NCBI RefSeq assembly: GCF_037076455.1
Contig: NZ_AP028679.1
Location: 2,185,501 to 2,249,500 of the forward strand
Source of the DNA: Desulfoferula mesophila
GTDB taxonomy: Bacteria; Desulfobacterota; Desulfarculia; Desulfarculales; Desulfarculaceae
Length of the DNA stretch: 64,000 bases
Direction: 5' to 3'
Under the pieces are notes generated by a model. The model was not told the origin of the DNA. It saw nothing but the letters and a program-made list of their open reading frames with translations, and made no database searches. Each line of letters opens with the position of its first letter. Positions within the stretch are counted from its first letter, which is position 1. Below are positions 45,045 through 53,454 of this stretch, in pieces. The position numbers and the translations under genes are program-made.

Positions 45045-45614
45045 GTGGGCCCCATGAAGAAAGAGCAGGTGTTCAACCTGCCCAACTTAATAACCCTGCT
45101 GCGGGTGGGCTCCATACCCCTGCTTATGGGTATGCTCTATCTGCCCGATGCCGGGTGGCACTGGGTGGCCGCCATCCTGTTCTTCGTGGCCGGGCTCAGC
45201 GACCTGGCCGACGGCTTGTTGGCGCGGCGCATGAAAAAGGTGACCGTGCTGGGCCAGTTCCTGGACCCATTGGCCGACAAGCTGTTGATCGCCTCCATAT
45301 TGGTGGTGCTGGTGGCCATGGGAAGGGCACAGGCCTGGGCCGCGGTGGTGATCATCTGCCGCGAGGTGGCGGTGACCGGCCTCAGGGCCTTGGCCGCCAC
45401 CCAAGGGCTGGCCGTGCCCAGCGATCGTTGGGGCAAGGCCAAGACCGCCTTGCAGATGCTGGCGGTGCTGCTGCTCATCATGCCCGAGCCCATCGGATCG
45501 TTCGACGTGCAGTATTGGGGCACCATCGCCCTGTGGCTGGCCACCCTGGTCAGCTTTGTTTCCGGGCTCAGGTATTTTGTGCGTTTCAATCGCCTTTACA
45601 TTGGGCAAAGCTAG
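45045..45614 (+). CDS. pgsA: CDP-diacylglycerol-glycerol-3-phosphate 3-phosphatidyltransferase
   Basis: 189 aa from a GTG at 45045 (AGGA 10 bp upstream); an ATG at 45054 is the alternative. It is a membrane protein with the CDP-alcohol phosphotransferase motif (Asp-Gly..Ala-Arg..Gly..Asp..Asp) spread over SDLADGLLARR and LGQFLDPLADK. It makes phosphatidylglycerophosphate. It is the last protein gene before two tRNAs. Confidence 0.95.
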   Translation: MGPMKKEQVFNLPNLITLLRVGSIPLLMGMLYLPDAGWHWVAAILFFVAGLSDLADGLLARRMKKVTVLGQFLDPLADKLLIASILVVLVAMGRAQAWAAVVIICREVAVTGLRALAATQGLAVPSDRWGKAKTALQMLAVLLLIMPEPIGSFDVQYWGTIALWLATLVSFVSGLRYFVRFNRLYIGQS

Positions 45615-45633
45615 TTTCTGTTCAGATTTCGCC

Positions 45634-45661
45634 TTGACATAACGGGCGGATACTGTAATAT
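45634..45661 (+). promoter_or_regulatory. Promoter of tRNA-Gly
   Basis: TTGACA (45634-45639), 16-bp spacer, TAATAT (45656-45661), ending 12 bp before the tRNA 5' end. Confidence 0.7.
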
Positions 45662-45673
45662 TCGGTTGCCGAT

Positions 45674-45748
<75 letters not shown>

Positions 45749-45761
45749 CCCAAAAGCAACG

Positions 45762-45789
45762 CCGGCCTCCTTCGGGGGGCCGGTTTTTT
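45762..45789 (+). terminator. Rho-independent terminator after tRNA-Gly
   Basis: CCGGCCTCC (45762-45770), TTC loop, then GGGGGGCCGG, followed by six T (45784-45789). A strong intrinsic terminator 14 bp after the tRNA. Confidence 0.85.
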
Positions 45790-45843
45790 GTTGGCAAAAG
45801 CGCTCCGACACACAAGGGAGCGCTGCCCGTGGCCCGAAACTGC

Positions 45844-45872
45844 TTGACACCCCCCCAAGGGGCCGATATTAT
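45844..45872 (+). promoter_or_regulatory. Promoter of tRNA-Cys
   Basis: TTGACA (45844-45849), 17-bp spacer and TATTAT (45867-45872), near-consensus, about 57 bp upstream of the tRNA. Two tandem tRNAs thus have separate promoters. Confidence 0.75.
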
Positions 45873-45929
45873 TTGGGCCGGTCGTGCTGGGCTTATAACA
45901 GGCCGTAGTCACGGAATAATCGTACATAA

Positions 45930-46005
45930 GGCGGCGTAGCCAAGTGGCTAAGGCAGCGGACTGCAAATCCGTTATTCACCGGTTCAAATCCGGTCGCCGC
46001 CTCCA
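45930..46005 (+). tRNA. tRNA-Cys (anticodon GCA)
   Basis: The acceptor stem GGCGGCG pairs with CGCCGCC, with discriminator T and encoded CCA (46003-46005). Anticodon GCA at 45963-45965 in loop CTGCAAA; T-arm GGTTCAAATCC. Normal cloverleaf. Confidence 0.97.
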
Positions 46006-46014
46006 AAAAAATTA

Positions 46015-46043
46015 GGGGCTGGCCTTATTGGCCAGCCCCTTTT
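46015..46043 (+). terminator. Rho-independent terminator after tRNA-Cys
   Basis: GGGGCTGGCC (46015-46024), TTATT loop, GGCCAGCCCC (46030-46039), then TTTT. A perfect 10-bp stem that closes the long plus-strand run. Confidence 0.85.
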
Positions 46044-46248
46044 GTGTGTCCAACCGTCCTGTTAACCGCGTCCCGCCTTCTGGGAGTTTCGGGGAGTTCG
46101 ACCTAGGTCCCAGATGCCGCCCCAAGTGAGTCCTTGCCCTGGGCGGTCCCGGCCAGCTATAGTGAGAGCGCAACGATGACCCGGAAGGGGACGGGTTCGA
46201 GGCTATTGGCGTTCGGCCTGCCGGGTAAGGAATCAGCGGACGAAGACC

Positions 46249-48270
46249 ATGATAATCCCCCAGCAGCCCGGTGCTTTGCTCAAGGCTGTTAGCCAAGACA
46301 TCACATTGGGCCAAAGCGCATCTTATTTGTCCCATAAAGGCGTTGCTGCCTTGTGCCTTCACGACGGCAAGGGCAGGGCGGTGGGTGTGTTCGTCCATCA
46401 CAATCTGGCCGAGGCGGTGGCAGCTGGCGCCGCCATGCATGCGCCGGCTAGAAACTGGGCCGGCCCGGTCGGGGAATTTCACGGCCTTACACAAGAGAAC
46501 GCCGCCAGCAAAGACCCCACGCCCGGTTTGGCCGCTTGGCCCATGGAGCGGCTGCTCTTCGACGTCCTCAATTCCATTTACAACCCGGTGTTGGCCGTGG
46601 ACAGCGCGGGCACGATTATTTTCTGCAATCCCGCCATGGCGGCGGTGGCTAACACCACGGTTGAGTATCTCACAGGGCAACGGGTGGAGAATTACGTGGC
46701 CAACACCCGCTTGCCGCGCATCATCATTACCGGACAGCGTGAGACGGTACGCCAGATCGTCATAGGTGGGCGCACCTACATTTCCAACCGCACGCCCATA
46801 AAAGACGGCGAAAGGGTCATCGGCGCACTGGCCATTTTGCAAGACATCTCCGAGCTGGCCGCAATTGCGGATAAGATGGAACGCACCAAAGACCTAACCA
46901 ACGAACTTAACGCAATAATCGAATCTTCTTTTGACGGCATCTATGTAACGGACGGTCAGGGACGCACTCTAAGGGTAAACAAGGCCTACGAGCGCATCAC
47001 CGGACTGCGGCGGGAAGAACTACTCGATCGCAACATGCACGATTTGGTGGAGGAGGGCTTTTACAACGAATCGGTCACCCTGCGGGTGCTGGAGACCCAG
47101 CGGGCCGAGTCGCTAATGCAGACCATACGCACCGGCAAGACGGTGATGGTCACCGGCACTCCCATCTGTGATACGCCCGGCAAGGTGTCGTTGGTGGTCA
47201 CCAGCGTACGCGACGTCACCGAGTTGTACAACCTGCAAGTCAAACTGGAGCGCGAAGAAAAGCTGCGCACCAAGTATGAGAGTGAGCTGGAGCTTCTGCG
47301 CCGCAACACCGAGGAAGAAAACGACATAGTGGTGCAGTCGGGCAGAATGCGGGAGGTCTACGAGTTGGCTCTGCGTTTGGCCAACGTGGACACCACCGTC
47401 TTGGTGCAAGGCGAATCCGGAGTGGGCAAGGAGGTGTTCGCCGACATCATTCACCGCAACTCTCAAAGGTGTGACGGCCCCTTGGTCAAGATAAGCTGCG
47501 CGGCCATTCCGGCGCAGCTTTTGGAGTCCGAGTTGTTCGGTTATCAGGCCGCGGCTTTCACCGGGGCCAGCAAACAGGGCAAGGTGGGCATTTTCGAGGC
47601 GGCCAAGGGTGGCACCATTTTCCTGGATGAGATCGGTGAGCTGCCCTTGGGATTGCAGGCCAAGCTGTTGAGGGTCCTGCAGGCCAAGGAAGTGATCCGG
47701 GTGGGCAGCAGCGTGGCCATGCCGGTGGACGTGCGCATCGTCGCCGCCACCAACCGCGACCTCCAGGACATGGTGCGCAGGGGACGCTACCGCCAGGACC
47801 TTTTCTTCCGCCTAAACGTGGTGCCCGTGGTAATCCCGCCTCTGCGCCGCCGCAAGGATGGCATTCCCAAGCTGGTCTATCATTTCCTCGACCAGTTCAA
47901 CCGACGCTATGGATTCAGCAAGCAGGTGGACCCCAAAGTGTTGCAGGCCCTTTACGACTACGATTGGCCGGGCAACGTTCGCGAGTTGATGAATACCATC
48001 GAGCGCATGGTGGTAACCACCCAGGGTGAAGTGATCGGCTGGGCGGACATGCCCGACTACCTTAAAAAGGCCGCCGAAGAGCCCAGCAAGGACCCCGAAG
48101 TATTGGAGGGGTCGTTGAAGGCCACCCTGGAAGCGCTTGAAAAGCAGATCCTGACCAGCGCCCTGCGCATCCACAAAAGCACCTACAAGGCCGCCCAGGC
48201 TCTGGGGGTGAACCAGTCGACTATTGTCCGCAAGATGAAACGCCTGGGGATTCGTCTCAAAGCCAAGTAG
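46249..48270 (+). CDS. Sigma-54-dependent activator (PAS-PAS-AAA+-HTH)
   Basis: 673 aa. A weakly CBS-like N-terminal segment (about 15-60) is followed by PAS domains at about 100-205 and 215-330. The AAA+ domain spans about 360-590, with Walker A GESGVGKE at 388-395 and Walker B GGTIFLDEIGE. A C-terminal TyrR/Fis-type HTH (KAAQALGVNQSTIVRKMKRLGI) ends the protein. The sigma-54 contact loop reads AAFTGA (435-440), with Ala replacing the first Gly of GAFTGA. It lies just upstream of a -24/-12 promoter and hydroxybutyrate genes, so it is almost certainly their activator, sensing a small ligand through PAS. Confidence 0.93.
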   Translation: MIIPQQPGALLKAVSQDITLGQSASYLSHKGVAALCLHDGKGRAVGVFVHHNLAEAVAAGAAMHAPARNWAGPVGEFHGLTQENAASKDPTPGLAAWPMERLLFDVLNSIYNPVLAVDSAGTIIFCNPAMAAVANTTVEYLTGQRVENYVANTRLPRIIITGQRETVRQIVIGGRTYISNRTPIKDGERVIGALAILQDISELAAIADKMERTKDLTNELNAIIESSFDGIYVTDGQGRTLRVNKAYERITGLRREELLDRNMHDLVEEGFYNESVTLRVLETQRAESLMQTIRTGKTVMVTGTPICDTPGKVSLVVTSVRDVTELYNLQVKLEREEKLRTKYESELELLRRNTEEENDIVVQSGRMREVYELALRLANVDTTVLVQGESGVGKEVFADIIHRNSQRCDGPLVKISCAAIPAQLLESELFGYQAAAFTGASKQGKVGIFEAAKGGTIFLDEIGELPLGLQAKLLRVLQAKEVIRVGSSVAMPVDVRIVAATNRDLQDMVRRGRYRQDLFFRLNVVPVVIPPLRRRKDGIPKLVYHFLDQFNRRYGFSKQVDPKVLQALYDYDWPGNVRELMNTIERMVVTTQGEVIGWADMPDYLKKAAEEPSKDPEVLEGSLKATLEALEKQILTSALRIHKSTYKAAQALGVNQSTIVRKMKRLGIRLKAK

Positions 48271-48284
48271 AAAAAATTATGTGT

Positions 48285-48320
48285 CCAATGCGTAAACGCA
48301 TTAATGCAGTAGCGCATTGG
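48285..48320 (+). promoter_or_regulatory. Upstream activating sequence: nested AATGCG/CGCATT half-sites
   Basis: Three overlapping inverted repeats lie here: AATGCG-TAAA-CGCATT (48287-48302), the palindrome GCATTAATGC (48298-48307), and outer arms CCAATGCG (48285-48292) with CGCATTGG (48313-48320). A further AATGCATT lies at 48383-48390. They sit about 230 bp upstream of the sigma-54 promoter, the usual distance for activator hexamer binding. Confidence 0.7.
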
Positions 48321-48548
48321 TTCGCGCACTAACCTAGAATTGTCAAGCTGTTATCCTTCCACGGCTTGTTCAAAAAGGCAAAAATGCATTGTTTGTCACC
48401 GTTGTGCACTAGGTCTTCGAGCCTTTTCTCACGGACAGCCCACAAACGAATTCCAAAACACCGCACCTAGCATAAAGTCACGATTAAAAGTTACTTAGCC
48501 TACAGATTGCCTCTCTGTTTTCCCGCCAAATCGCAACGGTTTCACATA

Positions 48549-48565
48549 TTGGCATCCTTGTTGCT
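48549..48565 (+). promoter_or_regulatory. Sigma-54 (-24/-12) promoter
   Basis: The sequence TTGGCAT-CCTTG-TTGCT matches the YTGGCAC-N5-TTGCW consensus, with one change in the C of the -24 box; GG and GC are correctly spaced. It lies about 125 bp upstream of the dehydratase gene and just downstream of a sigma-54 activator gene. The remainder of the 418-bp gap between those genes holds no credible ORF. Confidence 0.85.
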
Positions 48566-48688
48566 TTTTGTAACGCCGACGGCCCCACCCATGGTGGATG
48601 GCCTGGGGCCACAGCAAATCATCCTTTCGGTTACAGGGAGTATGTATCTCGGTTTCCGAATATCACGCGGCAACAGGAGGGTTGAGAG

Positions 48689-50146
48689 ATGCCAATGATG
48701 ACCGGCCAACAGTACGAAGACAGCCTGCGCAAGCTCAATTTAAAAGTGTACATGTTCGGCGAAAGAGTAGAGAACGTCGTCGACAACCCTATCATCCGCC
48801 CCTCGATGGAAGCAGTTAAGCTGACCTACGACCTGGCTCAAGATCCACAGTACGAAGACTTGATGACCGCCACTTCCCACCTGAGCGGCGAAAAGATCAA
48901 CCGGTTCACCCATATTCACCAAAGCACCGACGACTTGGTGAAAAAGACCAAGATGGGCCGTCTGCTGGGTTCCCTGACCGGCTGCTGCTTCCAGCGCTGC
49001 GTTGGTATGGACGCCGTCAACGCCCTGTCCATCGTCACTTATGACATCGACCAAAAATTCGGCACGGAATACAACAAGAGATTTCTGACCTATCTGCAAT
49101 ATGTGCAGGAAAACGACTTCACCTGCGACGGGGCCATGACCGACCCCAAGGGCGACCGCTCCCTGCCCCCCAGCAAGCAGCCGGACCCCGACGCCTTCAT
49201 GCATGTGGTGGAAGAGCGCGACGACGGCATAGTGGTGAGCGGGGCCAAGGCCCACCAAACCGGCGCCGTTAACTCTCACGAAATCATCATCATGCCCACC
49301 ATCAGCATGCGCGAGGAAGACAAGGACTGGGCCATATCCTTTGCCCTGCCCGCCGATGCCGAGGGCATCACCTACATCATGGGCCGCCAAAGCTGCGACA
49401 CCCGCAAGCTGGAAGAGGGCACCATGGACCGGGGCAACGGGATTTACGGCGGCCACGAGTCCCTCGTGGTTTTCGACAACGTGTTCGTGCCCTGGGACCG
49501 GGTGTTCATGTTCAAGGAGTGGGAGTTCGCCGGGCGCCTGGTGGAGCATTTCGCTTCTTACCACCGCCAAAGCTACGCCTGCAAGGCGGGCGTGGGCGAC
49601 GTGTTGATCGGCGCGGCCCAAACTGCGGCCCAATACAACGGCGTGGCCAAGGCTTCGCACGTCAAGGACAAGCTCATCGAGATGAACCATCTCAACGAGA
49701 CCTTGTTCTGCGGTTCCGTAGCCTGCGCGGCCCAGGGCGGCAAGGAGCCCAGCGGGACCTATCTAGTGGACACCCTGTTGGCCAACGTATGCAAGCAGAA
49801 CGTGACCCGCTTCCCCTATGAGATCGCCCGCCTGGCCCAGGACATCGCCGGCGGCCTTATGGTGACCATGCCTTCGGAGGCCGACCTGCGCTCGCCCGAA
49901 GTTGGCAAGTGGGTGAACAAGTACTTCAAGGCCAACCCCGAGGTCTCCACCGAAAACCGCATGCGCATCCTGCGACTTATCGAAAACCTCACCCTGGGCA
50001 CCGCCGCGGTCGGCTACCTAACCGAGTCCATGCACGGCGCGGGCTCTCCCCAGGCCCAGCGCATCATGATCGCCCGCCAGGTGAACATGGCCCAAAAGCA
50101 GAAGGTGGCCAAGAAGCTGGCCGGCATCGAGGAGGAGCAGGCGTAG
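48689..50146 (+). CDS. abfD: 4-hydroxybutyryl-CoA dehydratase / vinylacetyl-CoA isomerase-like protein
   Basis: 485 aa, HpaB-like flavoprotein fold. AbfD uses FAD and a [4Fe-4S] cluster to dehydrate 4-hydroxybutyryl-CoA to crotonyl-CoA. Cluster-ligand candidates are C100 and C104 (CFQRC, a CxxxC as in AbfD Cys99/Cys103), H292 and C298 (HRQSYAC). E257 sits at the numbered position of the catalytic Glu. In the Clostridium enzyme the pair is His292/Cys299, so the spacing here is one residue shorter. The ATG lies after GGAGG. It is the first gene of a sigma-54 operon with a CoA-transferase, as expected for 4-hydroxybutyrate use. Confidence 0.82.
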   Translation: MPMMTGQQYEDSLRKLNLKVYMFGERVENVVDNPIIRPSMEAVKLTYDLAQDPQYEDLMTATSHLSGEKINRFTHIHQSTDDLVKKTKMGRLLGSLTGCCFQRCVGMDAVNALSIVTYDIDQKFGTEYNKRFLTYLQYVQENDFTCDGAMTDPKGDRSLPPSKQPDPDAFMHVVEERDDGIVVSGAKAHQTGAVNSHEIIIMPTISMREEDKDWAISFALPADAEGITYIMGRQSCDTRKLEEGTMDRGNGIYGGHESLVVFDNVFVPWDRVFMFKEWEFAGRLVEHFASYHRQSYACKAGVGDVLIGAAQTAAQYNGVAKASHVKDKLIEMNHLNETLFCGSVACAAQGGKEPSGTYLVDTLLANVCKQNVTRFPYEIARLAQDIAGGLMVTMPSEADLRSPEVGKWVNKYFKANPEVSTENRMRILRLIENLTLGTAAVGYLTESMHGAGSPQAQRIMIARQVNMAQKQKVAKKLAGIEEEQA

Positions 50147-50439
50147 TGTTTTTGGGCCTGAAGTTTTGCGGCGGCTGTTCGCCCGACTACGACCGGAGCG
50201 AGCAAGTCTACCGCCTGGCCCAAGTACTGGACGGATTGGTCGAACTGGTCTCGCACGAGGATCCAAGAGCGGAGCGCGTTCTGGTGGTCATGGGATGCAA
50301 AAACGCCTGCGCCGATACCCAGCCCCTTTTGGGCCGCGAGCTGATCTTGGTCCATGGAGAGGATGAGTTCGACCAAGCAATAAAGAGACTGCGCGCAGTC
50401 GCCAAAGGAGCCAAGAATGGATTGGCAAGAGGTATATAG
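50146..50439 (+). CDS. Small four-cysteine protein (CGGC motif) of unknown function
   Basis: 97 aa, GTG start overlapping the abfD stop by 1 bp with GGAGGAG 8 bp upstream, so strongly coupled. C8 and C11 are in KFCGGCSPDYDR, and C51 and C55 in VMGCKNACAD; together they could hold an Fe-S cluster or a redox disulfide. No signal peptide. Its end overlaps the CoA-transferase start by 23 bp. Position between dehydratase and transferase suggests a maturation or electron-transfer role for the dehydratase (inference). I do not recognise a characterised family. Confidence 0.78.
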   Translation: MFLGLKFCGGCSPDYDRSEQVYRLAQVLDGLVELVSHEDPRAERVLVVMGCKNACADTQPLLGRELILVHGEDEFDQAIKRLRAVAKGAKNGLARGI

Positions 50440-51805
50440 GGACAAACTGGTCGATGCCGATGAAGCGGTCAGCCGGATCTCCTCGGGGGACCGGGTGGTG
50501 GTGGGCCATGCCTGCGGCTCGCCGGAGACCTTGCTTCGAGCGATGGTGGACAACAAGGAGCGCTATCACAACGTAGAGTTGGTCCACATGGTCTCCATGG
50601 GCAAGGCCGACTATTGCGAGATTGAAAACAGCCCGCACTTTTTCCATAACTCGCTGTTCGTGGGCGGTACCACCCGCCAGGCGGTGGGCGGCGGCTGGGG
50701 GGTTTTCACCCCCTGCCACTTCAGCCAGATTCCAAATTTGTTCACCCAGGGCATCTTGCCGGTGGACGTGACCCTGTGCATGCTTTCCCCGCCCGACGAG
50801 CATGGCTACTGCTCCTTCGGGGTGTCGGTGGACTACACCAAGCCGGCGGCGGAGAGTTCGCGCCTGGTCATCGCCGAGATCAGCCACCACATGCCCCGCA
50901 CCTTGGGGGACTCCTTCATTCACATCAAGGATATTGACTGCATCGTGGCCACGGACGCGGAGCTGATTTCTCTGCCCCAAGCCAAGATAACCCCCACCGA
51001 CGAAGCCATCGGAGGCAACTGCGCCGACTTGATCCGCGACGGCGACTGCCTGCAACTGGGCATCGGGGCGGTGCCCGACTCCATCTTGGGTTTCTTGAGA
51101 GACAAGAAGGATCTAGGTATCCACACCGAGATGTTCTCCGACGGCGTGGTGGATCTGGTGAATTCGGGCAACGTTACCTGCGCCCGCAAGAACCTGCACA
51201 AGAACAAGATGGTGGCCACCTTTTTCATGGGCACCGAAAAGCTCTACAAGTTCCTGCACAACAACCCCATGGTGGCCATGTTCTCGGTGGACTACACCAA
51301 CGACCCCCGGGTAGTGGCCCAGAACGACAACATGGTATCGGTGAACTCCGCCCTGCAGGTGGATTTTGCCGGGCAGGTCGTTTCCGACAGCATAGGCTTC
51401 CGCCAATACAGCGGGCCGGGGGGGCAGGCCGACTTCGTGCGCGGCGCCAGCTGGTCCCGGGGCGGCCGTTCCATCCTGGCCTTCCACTCCACCGCGGCCA
51501 GGGGGGCCATCTCCCGCATAGTGCCAGCCATCGACCAGGGGGCCTCAGTAACCACCCTACGCACTGACGTGCATTACATCGTCACCGAGTATGGCGTCGC
51601 CGACTTAAGGGGCAAGTCGGTATCCGAGCGGGCCAAGAGCCTCATCGGCATAGCCCATCCTGATTTTCGCTCCGACCTGCGGCGCGAGTTTGAAAATATT
51701 TACCTGAAGGACAACCCGCTGCTCAGGCCCATGTCCGAAGAGCGGCGCAAAGCATTCTGGCCTCACGAAATGGATGGAGCTTATCTGCAACAGTTGCTTG
51801 GATGA
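50417..51805 (+). CDS. 4-hydroxybutyrate CoA-transferase-like protein
   Basis: 462 aa, acetyl-CoA hydrolase/transferase family. The catalytic glutamate is in GIHTEMFSDG, and the CoA-binding FRQYSGPGGQADFVRG and ITRLPxG-like C-terminal ADLRGKSVSERA are present. It would transfer CoA from an acyl-CoA to 4-hydroxybutyrate, giving the substrate of the upstream dehydratase. ATG with AAAGGAG upstream. Other short hydroxyacids or acetate are possible substrates, but the neighbour argues for 4-hydroxybutyrate. Confidence 0.88.
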   Translation: MDWQEVYRDKLVDADEAVSRISSGDRVVVGHACGSPETLLRAMVDNKERYHNVELVHMVSMGKADYCEIENSPHFFHNSLFVGGTTRQAVGGGWGVFTPCHFSQIPNLFTQGILPVDVTLCMLSPPDEHGYCSFGVSVDYTKPAAESSRLVIAEISHHMPRTLGDSFIHIKDIDCIVATDAELISLPQAKITPTDEAIGGNCADLIRDGDCLQLGIGAVPDSILGFLRDKKDLGIHTEMFSDGVVDLVNSGNVTCARKNLHKNKMVATFFMGTEKLYKFLHNNPMVAMFSVDYTNDPRVVAQNDNMVSVNSALQVDFAGQVVSDSIGFRQYSGPGGQADFVRGASWSRGGRSILAFHSTAARGAISRIVPAIDQGASVTTLRTDVHYIVTEYGVADLRGKSVSERAKSLIGIAHPDFRSDLRREFENIYLKDNPLLRPMSEERRKAFWPHEMDGAYLQQLLG

Positions 51806-51811
51806 TGGAGC

Positions 51812-51840
51812 GCCCCGGCCTGTGATGCTCAGGCCGGGGC
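51812..51840 (+). terminator. Perfect 11-bp hairpin between CoA-transferase and permease
   Basis: GCCCCGGCCTG (51812-51822), 7-nt loop, CAGGCCGGGGC (51830-51840). No T-run follows, so it may be an mRNA-stabilising or attenuating stem rather than a true terminator. It would set a lower level for the permease. Confidence 0.4.
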
Positions 51841-51886
51841 CCCCAATTGTTATCGGCAGGCACAACCAACACAGGGAGGATAGGGG

Positions 51887-53323
51887 ATGATCCGTCGGGA
51901 ACGGGAATACGGCAAAATTCAGCCGGGAATCAAGATCGGTCAGTTATACCTGCGGTTGCCCTTCGTTCACTACAGATTCGAGTTCCCGGATTACCTGCAA
52001 GGGCTTTTGATGTGCACGGTTTGCTTGGCCATCATTCCCGTGCTTACTGCCAAACTTGGCATGTCCTTTGAAGTTGCCCTGGCCATCGTCATTTTAAACG
52101 GCACCCTTTACCTGACCCACGTCATGTTCGGCGATCCGGTGGTGCCGGGCTGGGTTACCCCGGCCATACCCCTGCTCATCGCATATGTGGAGGCCTTTGC
52201 CCCAGGCGTAGAGCGCATGCAGGCGCTCATCGCCTTTGAGCTGACCTTCGGCGTGTTCACCATGTTGATAGGCTTCTCGGGGCTGGCCAAGAGGATTATC
52301 AACCTGGTGCCCAACGCGGTGCAGTCGGCCATTCTACTGGGCGCGGGCATCGCGGCGGCCATGCTGGTGTTCAAACCTGGAGAGGGACTGAAGAGCTTCG
52401 ACAGCTTCCCCTGGACCGTCATCATCTGCGTGGGCCTTGCCTTTTACCTGTTGTTCTCCGAGCATTTCAAGCGCATCCGGCGCAAGAACAAGGCCCTGCG
52501 CTATCTGGCCAACCTGGGCATGATGCCCGCCTTGTTCCTGGCCATCTTCGTGGGCCCTCTAACCGGCGAGTTGGCCTGGCCCACCTATGACGGTGCTTTT
52601 TTCACCAGCCCGGACTTTGTGGACCTGTTCAAGAACTTCACGGTCATGGGGGCCATACCTTTTCCGCCGGCCCATATGTTCATCTCCGGCTTGCCCATGG
52701 TCATCAGCGCCTACATCGTGGTGTTCGGCGATGTGATCCAGTCCCAGGCCCTGTTGGAGGACGCCCAGAAGTATCGTCCCGACGAGGACGTGGACTACAA
52801 CCCCAACCGTTCGCACATCATCTTCGGCGGCCGCAACATCATCATGAGCATCCTGGGCCCCGATATCTCCATGTGCGGCCCCCTGTGGGCGGCCATGCAG
52901 GTGGTGGTTTGCGAGCGCTATAAGCACGGCCCCGCGGCCATGGAATCGGTTAACGGCGGCGCCGGCTCCTTCAGATTCGGCACCTGGACGGGCTATTTCA
53001 TAGCCCCCATCGTGGAGTCGGTGCGGCCGATACTCGGGGTGGGCTTGGCCTCCACCATGCTGATCCAGAGCTACGTCAGCGTGAGGGTGGGCATCTTGAA
53101 ATCCCGCTCCTTCAACGACCTGGGCATAGCCGGGGTGGCCGGAGCCATCGTGGCCACCCGTGGCGCGGCCTGGGGCTTGGGCGCGGCCATCGCGCTAACC
53201 CTGCTGGTGTATCTGGGCAGCAAGAAGGAGAACGTCTATATGCGCGAGGAGCCGGTGTTCCCCTGCAACTCGCCCGAGAAAATCGCCAGGGAAATCGAAG
53301 AAGCGCAGAAGGAAGCGCAATAG
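51887..53323 (+). CDS. Multi-spanning permease, NCS2/SulP-like
   Basis: 478 aa with about 11-13 hydrophobic segments and no signal peptide. The layout resembles xanthine/uracil-type (NCS2) or related permeases, with LVPNAVQSAILLGAGIAAAM like the QSAIxxG motif of that superfamily and FGDPVVPGWVTPAIP early. It sits 81 bp after the CoA-transferase gene, in the same direction, behind GGGAGGA. Context makes it the uptake system for the hydroxyacid used by this operon (inference); a purine or other substrate cannot be excluded. Confidence 0.75.
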   Translation: MIRREREYGKIQPGIKIGQLYLRLPFVHYRFEFPDYLQGLLMCTVCLAIIPVLTAKLGMSFEVALAIVILNGTLYLTHVMFGDPVVPGWVTPAIPLLIAYVEAFAPGVERMQALIAFELTFGVFTMLIGFSGLAKRIINLVPNAVQSAILLGAGIAAAMLVFKPGEGLKSFDSFPWTVIICVGLAFYLLFSEHFKRIRRKNKALRYLANLGMMPALFLAIFVGPLTGELAWPTYDGAFFTSPDFVDLFKNFTVMGAIPFPPAHMFISGLPMVISAYIVVFGDVIQSQALLEDAQKYRPDEDVDYNPNRSHIIFGGRNIIMSILGPDISMCGPLWAAMQVVVCERYKHGPAAMESVNGGAGSFRFGTWTGYFIAPIVESVRPILGVGLASTMLIQSYVSVRVGILKSRSFNDLGIAGVAGAIVATRGAAWGLGAAIALTLLVYLGSKKENVYMREEPVFPCNSPEKIAREIEEAQKEAQ

Positions 53324-53454
53324 TCTTTGCTGGCTGGTGACCGTAGGTCTCCGGACCGGCCCGAATGGACAGCCCTTGTCCCGCACGACAGTTGCCGCCG
53401 TCCTCAAACTCTCTCATGAGGGCGGCGGCAACCACCAAGCCAGGAAGGACGCTC

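Noticed and set aside
47800-47880. Possible frameshift in the sigma-54 activator
   Set aside because: The AAA+ domain reads continuously through Walker B, the RLNVVPVVIPPLRRR segment and the HTH, so the gene is intact.
48507-48698. A 63-codon frame before the dehydratase gene
   Set aside because: It covers the sigma-54 promoter and lacks a ribosome site; the region reads as regulatory.
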